Below, one piece after another: positions 45,307 to 56,640 of a DNA stretch of 64,000 nucleotides. The stretch comes from Amaurobius ferox (lineage: Eukaryota > Arthropoda > Arachnida > Araneae > Amaurobiidae). The notes under the pieces are model-generated. The model did not search any database. It was given only the letters and a program-made list of their open reading frames with translations, and was not told the origin of the DNA. Numbering within the stretch: position 1 is the stretch's first letter; the number at the start of each line of letters is the position of its first letter. A program made the translations under genes and the position numbers. The stretch is from the NCBI GenBank assembly GCA_951213105.1, contig OX578146.1, forward strand, positions 106,868,697 through 106,932,696, given 5' to 3'.

Positions 45307-46832
45307 TTGGCAAATTTTCTGCCCTATCGGCGCTTTGTTAACTTTCGCAGAACACATTTTTCGCCGAAATTATGCTCAAACAGTTGCGAAATATTTTCTG
45401 AAAAATAAAATGCAATGCTTAGATTATATTAAAATGAAATTTAATACTCAATAAAATATAGAATATATATATATTTTAATCCAAAATATTTTTGGTGCTG
45501 CCATCTGTTGTAATTTAATTCATACCGACTATTTTTATTTTTTAATGAACATTTTTAAATATCTATTCCTTCTAATACAGTATTAAATACAACAACAGAT
45601 CCTATATAATAATGCCACAATCACGGAAAGGTAATTTCTTATTCTATAAATTTGATAAGGGGATCTGAATGTACATCACTGAGGACTGCAGTTTTGTCTT
45701 CAAGTTCCTTTATCTTCAAGTCCAAGTTCAATTACCTTTCTGTGATTGTGGCATTATTATATAGGATCTGTTGTTGTATTTAATAGCGTATTAGAAGAAA
45801 TAGACATTTAAGGGTGAGCGTCAGTAAATCTTCTGCCCTATCCACGCTTCGTTAACTTTCGCGGCACATATTTTTCGCCAAAATTCTGCTCAAACAGTTG
45901 CGAAATATTTTCTGAAAGATAAAATGAAATGCTTAGATTATATTAAAACTAAATTTAATACCCAATAAAACATAGAATATATTTTTTATTTTAATCCAAA
46001 ATATTTTTGGTGATGCTATATGTTGTAATTTAATTCATACTGATTATTTTTATTTTTTAACGAACATTTTTAAATATCTATTCCTTCTAATACAGTATTA
46101 AATACAACAGATCATATATACTAATGCCACTATCACGGAAAGGTAATTTCTTATTCTATAAATTTGATAAGGGGATCTGAATCATCACTGAGGACTGCAG
46201 TTTTGTCTTCAAGTTCAAGTCCAAGTTCAATTACGTTTCCGTGATTGTGGCATTATTATATAGGATCTGTTGTTGTCTATTCCTTCTAATACGCTATTAA
46301 AAACATTTAAAAATGTTCATTAAAAAATAAAAATAGTTGGTATGAATTAAATTACGACAACAGATGGCAGCACCAAAAATATTTTGAATTAAAATAAAAA
46401 AATATATTCTATGTTTTATTGGGTATTAAATTTAGTTTTAATATAATCTAAGCATTACATTTTATCTATCAGAAAATATTTCGCAACTGTTTGAGCAGAA
46501 TTTCGGCGAAAAATGTGTGCCGCGAAAGTTAACAAAGCGCGGATAGGGTAGAAGATTTACTGACGCTCACCCTTAAAAATGTTCATTAAAAAATAAAAAT
46601 AATCGATATGAATTAAATAAGGACAACAGATGGCAGCACCAAAAATATTTTGGATTAAAATAAAAAATATATTTTATATTGAGTATTAAATTTAGTTTTA
46701 ATATAATCTAAGCATTGTATTTTATTTTTCAGAAAATATTTCGTAAATGTTTAAGCAGAATTTCGGCGAAAAATGTGTTCTGCGAAAGTTAACAAAGCGC
46801 GGATAGGGCAGAAGATTTACTGACGCTCACCC
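45307..46832 (+). mobile_element. Fold-back TTAA MITE (outer copy, interrupted by a second copy)
   Basis: Arm A (about 45316-45560) has its reverse complement at 46577-46832. The inner arm B (about 45563-45636) has its reverse complement at 45733-45806. Without the insert at 45812-46572 plus one TTAA, the element is about 761 bases and almost wholly one inverted repeat around a loop of about 95 bases. TTAA flanks it at 45303-45306 and 46833-46836. The left tip is degraded (ttggcaaattttctgccc instead of gggtgagcgtcag). TTAA targeting is typical of piggyBac-type elements, though the tip does not start CCC. Confidence 0.82.
45812..46572 (+). mobile_element. Nested second copy of the same TTAA fold-back MITE
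   Basis: The ends are GGGTGAGCGTCAGTAAATC and its reverse complement GATTTACTGACGCTCACCC. TTAA at 45808-45811 is repeated at 46573-46576. The uninterrupted target (acatTTAAaaatgttc) is preserved in the sister copy around 46303-46316, which independently proves the insertion. It is 761 bases with arms of about 265 bases. Confidence 0.92.
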
Positions 46833-46837
46833 TTAAA

Positions 46838-47174
46838 CATCGTCCTCATACACATTGGCGTCGAAATGTAAGAAGTTTTAAGGGTCATTAGAATGAGATC
46901 ACATCCTGTTACTGTATTCCAATTGAATGTAGTAGAAACTATTATACGGTGTTTATTTAAATAACTTTTTATGCAGTAAGGCATCTCCATTAATAGAAGG
47001 TTCTCAATGTCGCACAAGGTGTCGGAAAGAAAGGCGTCTCTAAAACTAATGTCTTCTAAACGAAAGTTTTTTCGGACATTAGTTTAGTTTCGAAAGGTAA
47101 AGTTTGTAACATTCGAATTTCACTTTTTGCATGCGAACAGTGACACATGCTCATCATTAACGAAACAGTGACAC
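46838..47174. other. Gene-free stretch
   Basis: Nothing recognised apart from a short duplication of cagtgacacatg at 47139 and 47166. Confidence 0.45.
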
Positions 47175-47257
47175 ATGTTCATCGTTTTTTCCGGCTGTCC
47201 AAATGGTTGCTCAAGTCTTCGGATGAGTCGGACGGTCTGGGTCTTAATATGTTCATC
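47175..47257 (+). mobile_element. SINE 3' scrap with 9-bp target duplication
   Basis: The body at 47184-47248 matches the SINE 3' module (ccggctgtccaaatggttgc...gagtcggacggtctggg). ATGTTCATC flanks it at 47175-47183 and 47249-47257. The middle is more diverged than in other copies, so it is probably an older subfamily. Confidence 0.8.
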
Positions 47258-47271
47258 ATAATAAGTCTTAC

Positions 47272-47303
<32 letters not shown>

Positions 47304-47749
47304 ATTTATCTTAATTTTTTAATTTTATAATAATTGTCACAAAAAGGAAAGAGGAGAGTTCTTCCGTTCTGAGATAATAATCAGACAGATAGAAGCAGAA
47401 TGTGCAATTCTGTTTATAGACAATAGCAATTCTATAATTTAACAATAGCTTCTTTGTGGACTATACATTTCTGATCTTTTGAGGGGTAGACATAAAGAGA
47501 AATCATTCATTTATGGTCCTTTATTTAGATTAAAAAGTTTTTTTTTTGTCAATGTACAAAGCTTTCATAACGTTAGAGATAGAAACCCAAACAATGATCG
47601 GGTCACGTTATCGGATTTTGAATTGCATTCATTGTAGAGATGTTCATTAAACGATTAGATTACGTTAGTTTGGAGACTCAAATGATGATTGCATTCCGGT
47701 TTTTTCCCCTTTTTTTGAAAGCTCCTACAACGATTGGGTTACGCTCAAA

Positions 47750-47960
47750 ATGAGGAAAAATTCAAAATGACATGAAAACAGACGCCTAAATTTTAAGTGG
47801 GACAGACACTACCAAGGCTACTCATCAAAATTTTATTAAATTCGGTACAGTCATTCTCCCGTGATTATGAGACAATTCTGTATACAGTCGTTCTCCCGGC
47901 GTGATCATTATATGAGATAAACAGATATATTTTCAATTTTATTTATATATATTCACCATT
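47750..47960 (-). mobile_element. Repeat family C fragment, reversed
   Basis: On the minus strand it starts TATATATAAATAAAATTGAAAA, with tctgtttatctcat, then two catcacgg-type phrases and aatttaataaaattttgatg. It matches the first 200 bases of the copies at 2089 and 55788. Confidence 0.6.
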
Positions 47961-48318
47961 CATTGAATTGAAATGAGTGTCAAATTGTTATCGAAATAAA
48001 AACGGAATTACGAACACGTACAGCAAAACCCGGAAACACTAGCCAATTATACATTATTTTGGCATACAAATACAGATTTCGATTTCATCAACCACATTCT
48101 ACGTTCTGACCGATTCAAACATTAGCAACTGAACTGTCATTTTAGGTTAAAATAAATAAATAAATCTTACAATTCAGCATGTAGATGGCTAAGAAATGCG
48201 TGTCACTTACCTGAAAAAAGAAAAAAAAAAGTATAAAATAATGTTCTAAATATATTTTCTAAAAGTTACAGTACATTAATAAAAATTATTTGAAGTACGA
48301 GTTTTCACTCGCCTGTCT
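47961..48318. other. Gene-free stretch
   Basis: AT-rich; nothing recognised. Confidence 0.45.
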
Positions 48319-48326
48319 CATATACA

Positions 48327-48498
48327 CAGTGTTTTTTTCAGGCATACTTCCGATGATTATTCGCCCCCCCTCCCCCACCCGGATGTATTTTATGTCAACC
48401 TAGTATCTATTTATGTGACAGCATTTAGTTATATTTATATAGGGCAAATAGGAAACGCCCCCCCCCCCCCAGGCCAAATTATCCTAAAAGAAACACTG
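48327..48498 (+). mobile_element. hAT-like MITE family G, copy 2, 8-bp target duplication
   Basis: The ends are CAGTGTTTTTTTCAGGCATAC and CCTAAAAGAAACACTG. Flanks are CATATACA (48319-48326) and CTTATACA (48499-48506), one mismatch. The middle (ttttatgtcaacctagtatctatttatgtgac) is near-identical to copy 1, and it has C-runs at both inner edges. In copy 1 the left run is G and the right run is C; here both are C, so one run has been inverted or replaced. Confidence 0.88.
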
Positions 48499-48599
48499 CT
48501 TATACATTGAGGTTTGCGTTCTGCTTGTATCACAATCATTATAAGAAAGAAAAAAAAAATCAATTATTTTAAAATATTTCGTAAAAATTCTTGAAACTT

Positions 48600-48850
48600 T
48601 TCTTTTTTCAAGTTGGCAATAACTGAGTAACGGCGATGAATTGGATACATTTCCCTTATCCGTATTAATATTACACTATTTTGATACTAGTAACATTCAT
48701 AGCGCAGTTCAAATTGTCCATTTCCCCCCGTATACTATATATTACCATTATTGTTCTATTGTTCGGGGAATTATCATTGTTTCCCATGCAAAATAATGTT
48801 GTGAAAATCTTAAAATTTGAATTAATCGAATTCGAATCATGAGAATGATT
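48600..48850. repeat. Diverged repeat K, copy 1 (copy 2 at 52645-52830)
   Basis: Shared landmarks in order: ttcaagttggcaa, a gcg-containing block, gggaattatcaYtgtt, then ataatRYtRtgaaaatctWaa. Identity is moderate. No terminal repeats were identified. Confidence 0.45.
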
Positions 48851-49084
48851 AAACATTTTATTTAGTTTTGTGTTTTAAATTCTGTATGTAGGTGCATTCA
48901 TTCTTGAGTTACCGTGTCTTCACCACACACACACACACACACGTACGTACAGAGAGAAAAACTGAGGGAAGAGTAAATACAAAATAAATAAATAAATAAA
49001 TATCTTAATTATATTGAGTAAATTACAGTTTTATACGTAATTTTTGATAATCAAAATAGTAAAATAATTTCCCTTAGACTAAGC
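48851..49084. other. Gene-free; (CA)n tract
   Basis: A (CA)n microsatellite at 48926-48942 is followed by gtacgtac. Nothing else is seen. Confidence 0.5.
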
Positions 49085-49310
49085 CTTTCTCGAGAGATTT
49101 TGGTTTCATGAATTTTGGCAACTTGGCGTCCTTTTAAGTCACCAAATGAAAAGGTATTTTTTTTTTTTAATCTTTAAAATCGATGCAATTTCAAATAAGT
49201 ATACCTTTCATGAGTTGTTTTGTGACACAAAATTTAAATTATTGTTTTACTCGAATAAAGAAAGATATTTTGGTCTGTAGGGAAAGTTATGTGCTGCCAA
49301 GATCAATTTT
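49085..49310. repeat. Family H repeat fragment
   Basis: Phrases ttttggcaacttggcg and, 170 bases later, ggaaagttatgtgctgcc correspond in order to those of 3965-4225. Confidence 0.4.
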
Positions 49311-49589
49311 TTTGCAGTTCGTACATTTTTCGAATTCCCAAGATGGCTAAATTCTGTATTTGCACACTTCATAGCGAGTAAACTTTCCATAATACACCTC
49401 GATTAACAGAAGCACTTGAAAAGTTTTCTGTCTTTTCCCCTCTAACTTCCTAATTAAGAATAATTCATTTTTCTTATCTCGAGAAAAGTGCCAGAAAGCA
49501 TTTGTCTCCAACGCTAATGTCTGCAACTTTCGAACGTTTGCATTCAACTTCACTTTTAGTCAAATCATAGCGTTACAAAATAACATTTT

Positions 49590-49960
49590 CAGACTTGGCG
49601 ACACATGCTAGTCATTAAAGCGCATTAGTTTATGAGCGCTAACTGCCAGATAATTAGCGAGAAACTGTGAATTAAGAGGAGACAGAGCTTGGAGGAAACA
49701 AATTAGTTTCTTCAGTTAAATTGATCTTTCGAATATAATTAAGACGGTACCATCACGGAGCCTAATGATTCCGGAGCCCGGGGGTTCGAAAATGCTCGCT
49801 GCAAGTTGTAAAGAAGAGGTAAAGAGAATTTAAGTCTGCAAGCATTTAAAATTTCGAATTTGAAGTAGTTGAGCAGGGGGGAAGGAGAGAAGAGAGTTAA
49901 GATGTTGGGAAATTGTTCGGGCAATTATACCATGTTTCACGGTAAAAGATCTTGCATATA
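49590..49960. promoter_or_regulatory. Candidate cis-regulatory island
   Basis: Non-repetitive, with clustered ATTA/TAAT cores: tcattaaagcgcattag, gataattagcg, gtgaattaagag, tataattaag. No frame is convincing. Function is inferred. Confidence 0.25.
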
Positions 49961-50429
49961 GGGGGCGTTTGTAAATCTCTGAATTGTGCTCTCAATTGTA
50001 ACTTCTGTCATTATCTATTTCTCTTTCTTGCATTTTTATCTGATAAATGAGTGGAATTTTATCAAAAATATCTGGAGTGCAAGTTTCCATTCGACTTTTT
50101 CAGACATTCTTATTTCTTTTCTAAGTCCTCTTAATTAAAATCAGAATCTTACATAATAAAAGAAGATGTTTCTCTATCTGTAGCAGAAAATCGTTCAACA
50201 GCGAAATTTGATACTGGGTTAGCTAAACTCCCGGTACAACAGACCTCGTCAAGTTTCTTCCCCCCCCCCCACCCCCTCTTAATTTCAATCAGTTTTTTAG
50301 CTATTTTATGTTGAAGTACTATTTTGAGCGATTTTCATATAAATAGGTTCCTTAGCGATCAAAAATATGATCATAGAGACATCATCCTGACACTACCGAA
50401 AAGATTTATTTAATGGCCAAGCACATGAT
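49961..50429. other. Gene-free stretch
   Basis: A C-run is near 50260. Nothing else is seen. Confidence 0.45.
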
Positions 50430-50645
50430 CGTCCAATTATTCGCCTAATTTTAACGACCGGATCTTGAACTATTTAGCCGCCACATGATGTTGCTCCGGC
50501 GCACCAGAAGGAGCGGAACACACTACGTCTTCAAATAACATCACAACATCCATGTCCGCAGGTGGGACTCAAATTCACAACACGGCAGTCGAGAGAGCAC
50601 GAGTAAACGTTTGCCATAGACCTCTCAGTCACCGCGCTGGCCGAA
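50430..50645 (-). mobile_element. Second tRNA-type SINE (diverged)
   Basis: On the minus strand GGCCAGCGCGGTGACTGAGAGGTC has the layout of a tRNA 5' half with an A box. About 60 bases on, GAATTTGAGTCCC sits where a B box would be (ggttcgaatcc type). The head is unrelated to that of the SINE at 22856. A tail with tgttccgctccttctgg follows. A possible duplication (gatcttgaac / gatctttgaac) lies near 50462 and 50660. It could instead be a decayed tRNA gene. Confidence 0.45.
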
Positions 50646-50649
50646 AAAC

Positions 50650-51287
50650 GTTTTTTCTAACGATCTTTGAACCGAATCCATAGAGAGAGAACAATTCTTT
50701 AATATTTATTTATTTATGTTTAAATATATCAAAATATGCATGTTTTAGATTACCTGATTCTTATTTCGTTCGCCACATCCCAAAATGATTTTTATTAGAA
50801 TATGCAATTCTATAGATTCGTACATTCTAATAAAAATACAGATTCGTACATTCTAATAAAAAATATTTTTTCAATTACTATATTTTTTGACTTTCTGCGA
50901 ATTTTCAAACAAAAGCAAAAAATTTGAGATTTTCGATTTCGCGTACGAATAGCTTTATTTTCTTCGGTTGCCGATTGATATGCACTGGGCGTTACAATTA
51001 GCATCAAAACCTGTAACTGTTGCTACGGAAAACAGTAACGTATTTATACAATGGGTAATGAATGACTTATTTCGAACGGCGTTTTGAATTAAATTTCGGT
51101 TATAACAATTTTTAGTGTTGTACCGGTATTCGAAAATCAGCTGTATATTACGGTGTAATTTTAAGCAGAGGTTTGCATCTTAAATCCCCTGCAACCCCGG
51201 TGGTACATTTCATTTTTTAGTAAAAAATATATCTTGTAATGAGCTCTCGTTCATAAGTTATTTACTAAACTTATTCATAAAATTAAA
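50650..51287. other. Gene-free stretch
   Basis: A 19-base direct repeat (gattcgtacattctaata) occurs at 50816 and 50842. No gene is seen. Confidence 0.45.
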
Positions 51288-52631
51288 AACAATAAAAATC
51301 AATCATGCTTAAAGCATTGATTATGAAACACTTTCCAACTTCAATGCAATTTTATTTAAACATCTCTAAAATGCAATACATTCCTCGGTAATATTTTAAT
51401 ACTTATCACAATACTACATTCATTTATTATATTTGAAAACTTAAACCTTCATCGAAAAAAATGAACTTCATTCAAATGACGGCATTGAAATATAAAACAA
51501 CTGGTTTAAACATCTATAAAATGCGATACATTCCTAGGAAATGTTTTTTAAATTATCATAATACTACAATAATTTATTATATTTGAAAACTTCATCGAAA
51601 ACAACTGAAATTCATTCAAATGACGTCATAGAAAAAATAACACGCCTGGCTCTCTCTATAAAAGTAGCATTTCATTCATAAGCATTTTCACATTTCATTC
51701 ATCACAATACTAAATAATTTATTATATTTAAAATCTTAAGACCATGGAGGAACAAGTAACTAAACTCTATGCTTAAAGCTTCATCGAAAAAAATCGTCCT
51801 TCTCTCTGTAAAATCAATGAATATTTCATTCATATCAGCTATGCAGACTCCATGAACTAAATAATTTTGGGTTAAAGAAATACAGCAATTCTAATACAAC
51901 TCATTCTACATATTTTGCTGTTTACATTTTACATAAGTGAAAAATAGGCTTCGTTGTAGAAATAATCAAATTTGGATGATCATTTAAACTCAAATATATT
52001 GTAATTGCGTTGTTTTAGTATGTAGATGCACAGAATTTAAGAAAAAATAAAGCGGTTTTAGGGCGGATCCAACACTCAATATGAATTAAAAAGAACTTTA
52101 AAAATCACGATTTTGAGACAAGATAGATGCCATATTTCATTTTGAAATGGGTCACGTGATCTTTCATATCGTGGTCACGTGATCGCTTCATATAAGAGGC
52201 GTAATTATTATTTTAATTTTTATTTAAAAACTACTGAATATATTTTGCTGAAATTTTTTTCATATATTTTATGGAATAATTTGAATATTACCTAAAATTT
52301 TTGAAGCAACTTGTGAATTTTAACTTAAAAAATGCCTTAAAAAATTTAACCTTAAAAAAAAAATTAACCTTAATTTAACCTTAAAAAATGTTTAAAAAAT
52401 TAGGTCCCATACGGTTCAATATAATTCATTTTTTCAACCCGGGTTCAATCCAAAACTAATTGGGTGATATTATTCATTTATATTCCCATAGATCCTTCAG
52501 ACCGTCTGAACAACATACTAAAATTAAATTTGATTAAGTCATTTTTTCGGCAGTTATCGTGCTAACGTACAGACAGACAGACAGAATGAACAAAGTCATC
52601 AACACTTTTCAACTTTGTTGTAAAGTGCTAA
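51288..52631 (+). mobile_element. Helitron/Helentron-like non-autonomous element, copy 3
   Basis: Complete copy from the ATCAATCATGCTTAAAGC start to CACTTTTCAACTTTGTTGTAAAGTG followed by CTAA at 52628-52631 and a T in the flank, the A/T junction expected for Helitron insertion. A short ACAG tract precedes the hairpin. A local expansion of aaccttaaaaaat units sits at about 52325-52400. Confidence 0.75.
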
Positions 52632-52644
52632 TAAAAAAAAAATA

Positions 52645-52830
52645 GTTTTTCAAGTTGGCAACAGATCTGTCACATCGATAAATCGGATGCACGTGGATGA
52701 TCTGCTTGCATTTCCTTTTAATAGCTATCGCGTTCACAGCGTACATGGCGCTATTATCTTCCAATCTAGCACGGGAATTATCACTGTTGTTCATAGAATA
52801 TAATACTATGAAAATCTAAAGTTTCAAATA
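52645..52830. repeat. Diverged repeat K, copy 2
   Basis: See copy 1 at 48600. It lies immediately downstream of the Helitron-like copy 3. Confidence 0.45.
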
Positions 52831-53794
52831 ATTCCTGGTCTAATCATGCGCATTACAAAAAATAATAGACTAGTTTTTTACATAATGCCACATAGAATTC
52901 TATAGCAGCGGTAGCGCTGCCGATCGCCATTGTCGCATTTCGATTGAAAAAAATATTTGTCGAAAGTTGTTATACGTTGATTTGCCTTAATAAGGCTGAT
53001 TGGTTTGCTTTTAATGGGTTGTTGCTATTATAGATTTGTTGAAAGCATATCTAAATTAATAAAGCAGACATGACAATGCGGATGAAAATATTTCAAAGCA
53101 TTGGTCTATTTGAAAAAACTTTAACACCTCTTATCTCAGAATGATGTGTTTCAAGTTACGTCGTTTTGCAATCGTCAAGTTCAGTTGTTTTCCCTTTGCT
53201 TTTGCGGTTGCTTTGTCTTTGTATCCTTAAGAAGGAGGCTGTTTCTTTAAATCAGTTAAAAACCAGCTAATGCTTTTAATCGATATTTTTCGTTGTTATT
53301 AACGAAAGTTTTTACTGAATATTTGACACAATTTTTCCATTTTTACGTAAAATTTTAAAATAAAAGTACCAAATATTTAAATTATTTAATTAAAAATATT
53401 TAAGTTTTTATATATAAAAAAAAACATTTCAATGTTCCACTGACATTTGGGAACAATTCGAGTTTACTACATTGGCAATAAAATTACTACATTGTCAATT
53501 CAAGTAAAAAAAAAAGCTGAAATTGAAGAGTAAAATTTTGAATTCCCTGTTATTAAGAAAGTACTAATGTCACTCATTTTCCCCATTCGAGGGAAAATGC
53601 AGACGTCAACTTAATCGCAAAATGAAAATTCTTAAGACATTTTATATAAAGCATCTTTTCCGTTCCAAAGATTTTTTTTTCCCCTTTATGACAGGGAAGG
53701 ATAATAAATTACTCCGGAGACAGAGAAAAAATAGAAGTGCAAGAGAGAAGAGAGAGAGAGAGAGAGAAAAAAAAAAAAACTCAGTGAGACAGAA
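52831..53794. other. Gene-free stretch
   Basis: An (AG)n tract is at about 53746-53766, followed by an A-run. No gene is seen. Confidence 0.45.
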
Positions 53795-53862
53795 AAGTTA
53801 AAAAGGGAATATAGTTAACGTACAAAATATAAGAGCAAAGCGGTGTTTCACACCATTTTGAT
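53795..53862 (+). repeat. Direct repeat, copy 1 (copy 2 at 55012-55072)
   Basis: AAAAAGGGAATATAGTTAAC, then gtacaaaatata, agcaaag, gtg-ttcac and ccattttg: 60 bases with few changes, spaced about 1.2 kb from the second copy in the same orientation. Confidence 0.8.
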
Positions 53863-54311
53863 GGGCGGGATTTATTTTGCCGTTTTTCTTTTCTTTCAGA
53901 AACAAATTTGAGTATGAATAGAATGATATGGTTCATTAGATAAAATAAAGGAATTTGATGTAGGCGGCATATGACCTTCCCTACATGAAATGGTGCACAA
54001 GTTCCACAGAACAATTATTTTGGCATTGAATTAATACCAACTCAATTGAAATTGGCCGCTTTTGGTAACTTACTAGTACAAACGGATGGCTTATATTAAT
54101 ATTTAAGAGCAAAATTTTCATTAAAATGCAATTAAAGTTTAATGAATATCAACTGCATGAAATAAATGACTATTGGCAAATTCTTGGACGTCAAAACACA
54201 AAACTATTACAAAAAGTATTTTCTTTGCATACACAAAGTGATGCAAAGTGATTTTGCATACACAAAGTGAACTTATTTGACGATATTTACTAATTTTATA
54301 ACTTTATATAA

Positions 54312-54970
54312 TTTTTTTGGTAAATTTATTTGAAGCCGTGCGATCTCGAGAATGATTCATGCTAGCGCTCTAAAGAGTTGTCAATCGCTTTCTATTTGAA
54401 AATTATGTAAGAAATGATTATTTATTTAAAAGTGCTCAAAGTCCTGATTTTTAAGTGATTTTATCACAAACGTATTTCAAAAATCGGACAATATCTCAAG
54501 AACGATTCGTGCTAGCGCTCATCACTCGTTTTCTAATAAAAAATTATGTCTTTGATGATCATATTTTATGTTTGTTAAAAGTGCTGACTTTTGTAAATAT
54601 TTTTATTTTAATTTATTTGAAAATTGGGAAGTTTCCATACATTCGATCGCGTTTAAAATTAATAAAGCTTCAGTATTCAATGACTATAATATTAGTACCA
54701 AATTATATGCAAAACACTTCATTCGTTCATGAGATATATCATCAACACACACACACACGCACACAGACAAACATTAACATACACAAACACACACGCACAC
54801 ACACAAACATTAACATACACAAACACACACACACAAACACCCATACATCAATTCTAAAACGTTCGATTCAAATTCAGGGATGCTTAAAATGTGCTCTTCC
54901 GCCAAAACTCGAATTCGGATTTTGAGCTTGTCACAGTACATTCCTATGCATTATACTAATTATGTAGGGA
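54312..54970 (-). mobile_element. Dispersed repeat family D, copy 3 (reversed)
   Basis: On the minus strand: ctttccctacat, tactgtgacaagctc, aaaatccgaattcgag, catccctgaattt, then a (GT)-rich tract (54743-54842) and the gattgac / ttctcgagat tail. A minisatellite of about 40 bases (acaaacattaacatacac) is inside the CA tract. The reading frame at 54455-54925 is a by-product of this repeat. Confidence 0.6.
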
Positions 54971-55011
54971 AAGTAATAGAAGGGGGGGGGGGGGATGCTC
55001 AACGAGGGAAC

Positions 55012-55072
55012 TTAAAAAGGGAATATAGTTAACATACAAAATATAGAAGCAAAGTAGTGCTTCACGCCATTT
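55012..55072 (+). repeat. Direct repeat, copy 2
   Basis: See 53795. The SINE at 55079 begins within a few bases of its right end. Confidence 0.8.
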
Positions 55073-55078
55073 TGGTGA

Positions 55079-55350
55079 GGCGCGGTAGCCCAGTGGTTAG
55101 CACGCGGGAATTGCACTCGGTAGGCCCGGGTTCGATTCCCTCCGCTGCCAAAACTGCCGCCGTGTTCACGCGGAGTACGATCACGTTAAACGTGTGGGTC
55201 CGTAAATCCTTCCGAGAGGTTAGTGGTAGGGGAAGGAGGGTACGGTGCCTGTGGATGCCCACTGGATTTCGGTCTAAATTGGGTGGCACTACCCGGCCGT
55301 CCAAACAGACACTTTATACTTTTGGGTAGGTCGGACCGTCTGGGTCAAAA
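55079..55350 (+). mobile_element. tRNA-derived SINE, near full-length
   Basis: The A box TAGCCCAGTGG is at 55086-55096 and the B box GGTTCGATTCC at 55129-55139. The body and the 3' module (ccgtccaaacagac...ggtaggtcggaccgtctggg) match the copy at 22856. The tail is A-rich instead of CAACAA. No clean target duplication was found. Frames on both strands across it are not genes. Confidence 0.88.
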
Positions 55351-55351
55351 A

Positions 55352-55780
55352 AGAAGAACTCGAGTTTTCGACGGATCTACGTTTTGGAACCTCTAGAATA
55401 CGAGAAAGCCACTTTTAGCCTGACGTCTGTGTGTGTGTGTCTATTTGTGCAATGTATGTATTCACTCTAACTAAAAAACTAATGGGCCAGATATCATAAA
55501 ATTCTATAGGTAAGCCGCTTGTGAGTGACCCTGGTGCTGATTGCATTTTGGTATGATTTGGGATTAAAAAAAATAAATATAAAAGCAAAACAAAAAAAAA
55601 CACCCTATTTTTTTGTGAAATAGCCCATAAAATTCCCATGTATCCCCTCTAGTTAAAAAATTAATTTACCAAATTTCACAAATTAGTTAGAGTCACGTGT
55701 AGGTGATAACCCTGGTTTAGGTTTTGATACGATTCGGGAAAAAAGAACCTGCTTTTCTTACAAAATAACCCGCAAAAATC
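55352..55780 (+). mobile_element. Dispersed repeat family D-like, copy 4
   Basis: Starts AACTCGAGTTTTCGACGG as in copy 1 (gagttttcgacggg), has the short TG tract (55427-55440), then diverges into text with two parallel units (aaattctataggtaag... and aaatttcacaaattag...). It abuts family C copy 2. Confidence 0.5.
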
Positions 55781-55787
55781 GTCAACA

Positions 55788-56640
55788 TCTATATAAATAA
55801 AATTGCAAATCTGTCTGTCTGTCTGTCCCGTCATCACGAGAGAACGGTTGAACCAAATTTCATGAAATTTTGTGGGTAGCCTGAAAATAGTCCCACTTAA
55901 AATTTAGTCTATGTTTGGAGTTTCTACGATCAGTGGTTCTCGAGATATTAGTAAAAAACGACATTTTCGTTTGTCTCATCATCACGGGAAAACGGCTGAA
56001 TAGAATTTGATAAAATTTTGTGGATATCCTTGAAATAACCCCCCATAAATTTAGCCCAAGTTTCGAGTAACTAAAACCAGGAGTTGTCGAGATATTAATG
56101 AAAAACAAAACATTTTCCTAGGAGTTCTACTCTCTAACTCCGTAGTTTATCCAAACGAAAAGCTTGAAAATCGTTTGAAACTGAATTAAAACCTTATCTT
56201 TCCGTTTGATGGGAGATTTTTTACGCGAATTAGTCACTTTCTGAGAAAATGAATTGTTTGAAACATGATGTAAATGGGAAATCTATCTCCATGGTTTATA
56301 TTTCACAAGCTTTTACTGAATAATGAAAAGTATAAAGAAATCAAAATGGCTATTTAATTTCGTAGTTTATGAGGAAGATTCTATCTTATATCATGTTGCT
56401 CAGAAATGCAATTAAATTAAATCTGTCTATTAATTTTAATTATTATTTTTTCGATTTGAATAATAAATAAATGGATATAAAATATATTTTAGAAAAGAAC
56501 GATTTGATTTTTCTTATAGCATTTTTGACTGGATAATATCAATTACGGTCTTCAGGTTCAAACGTTATTATTATTGATATTTTCGGGGATTATTGATTCA
56601 GGGATTATTGATATTTTCATGTTATTATGCCATGTTATTC
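55788..56640 (+). mobile_element. Dispersed repeat family C, copy 2
   Basis: TCTATATAAATAAAATTG, a CTGTCTGTCTGT tract, CCCGTCATCACG and the whole interior follow copy 1 at 2089 closely (for example ttctactctctaactccg, tatcttatatcatgtt, aaaagaacgatttgattttt). The pair shows the element is at least 850 bases long. Confidence 0.65.

Noticed and set aside
54455..54925. The longest open frame in the window (156 codons)
   Set aside because: It runs through repeat D and a CA/ACAAAC microsatellite giving HTHTHT-type peptide; no start context or domain.
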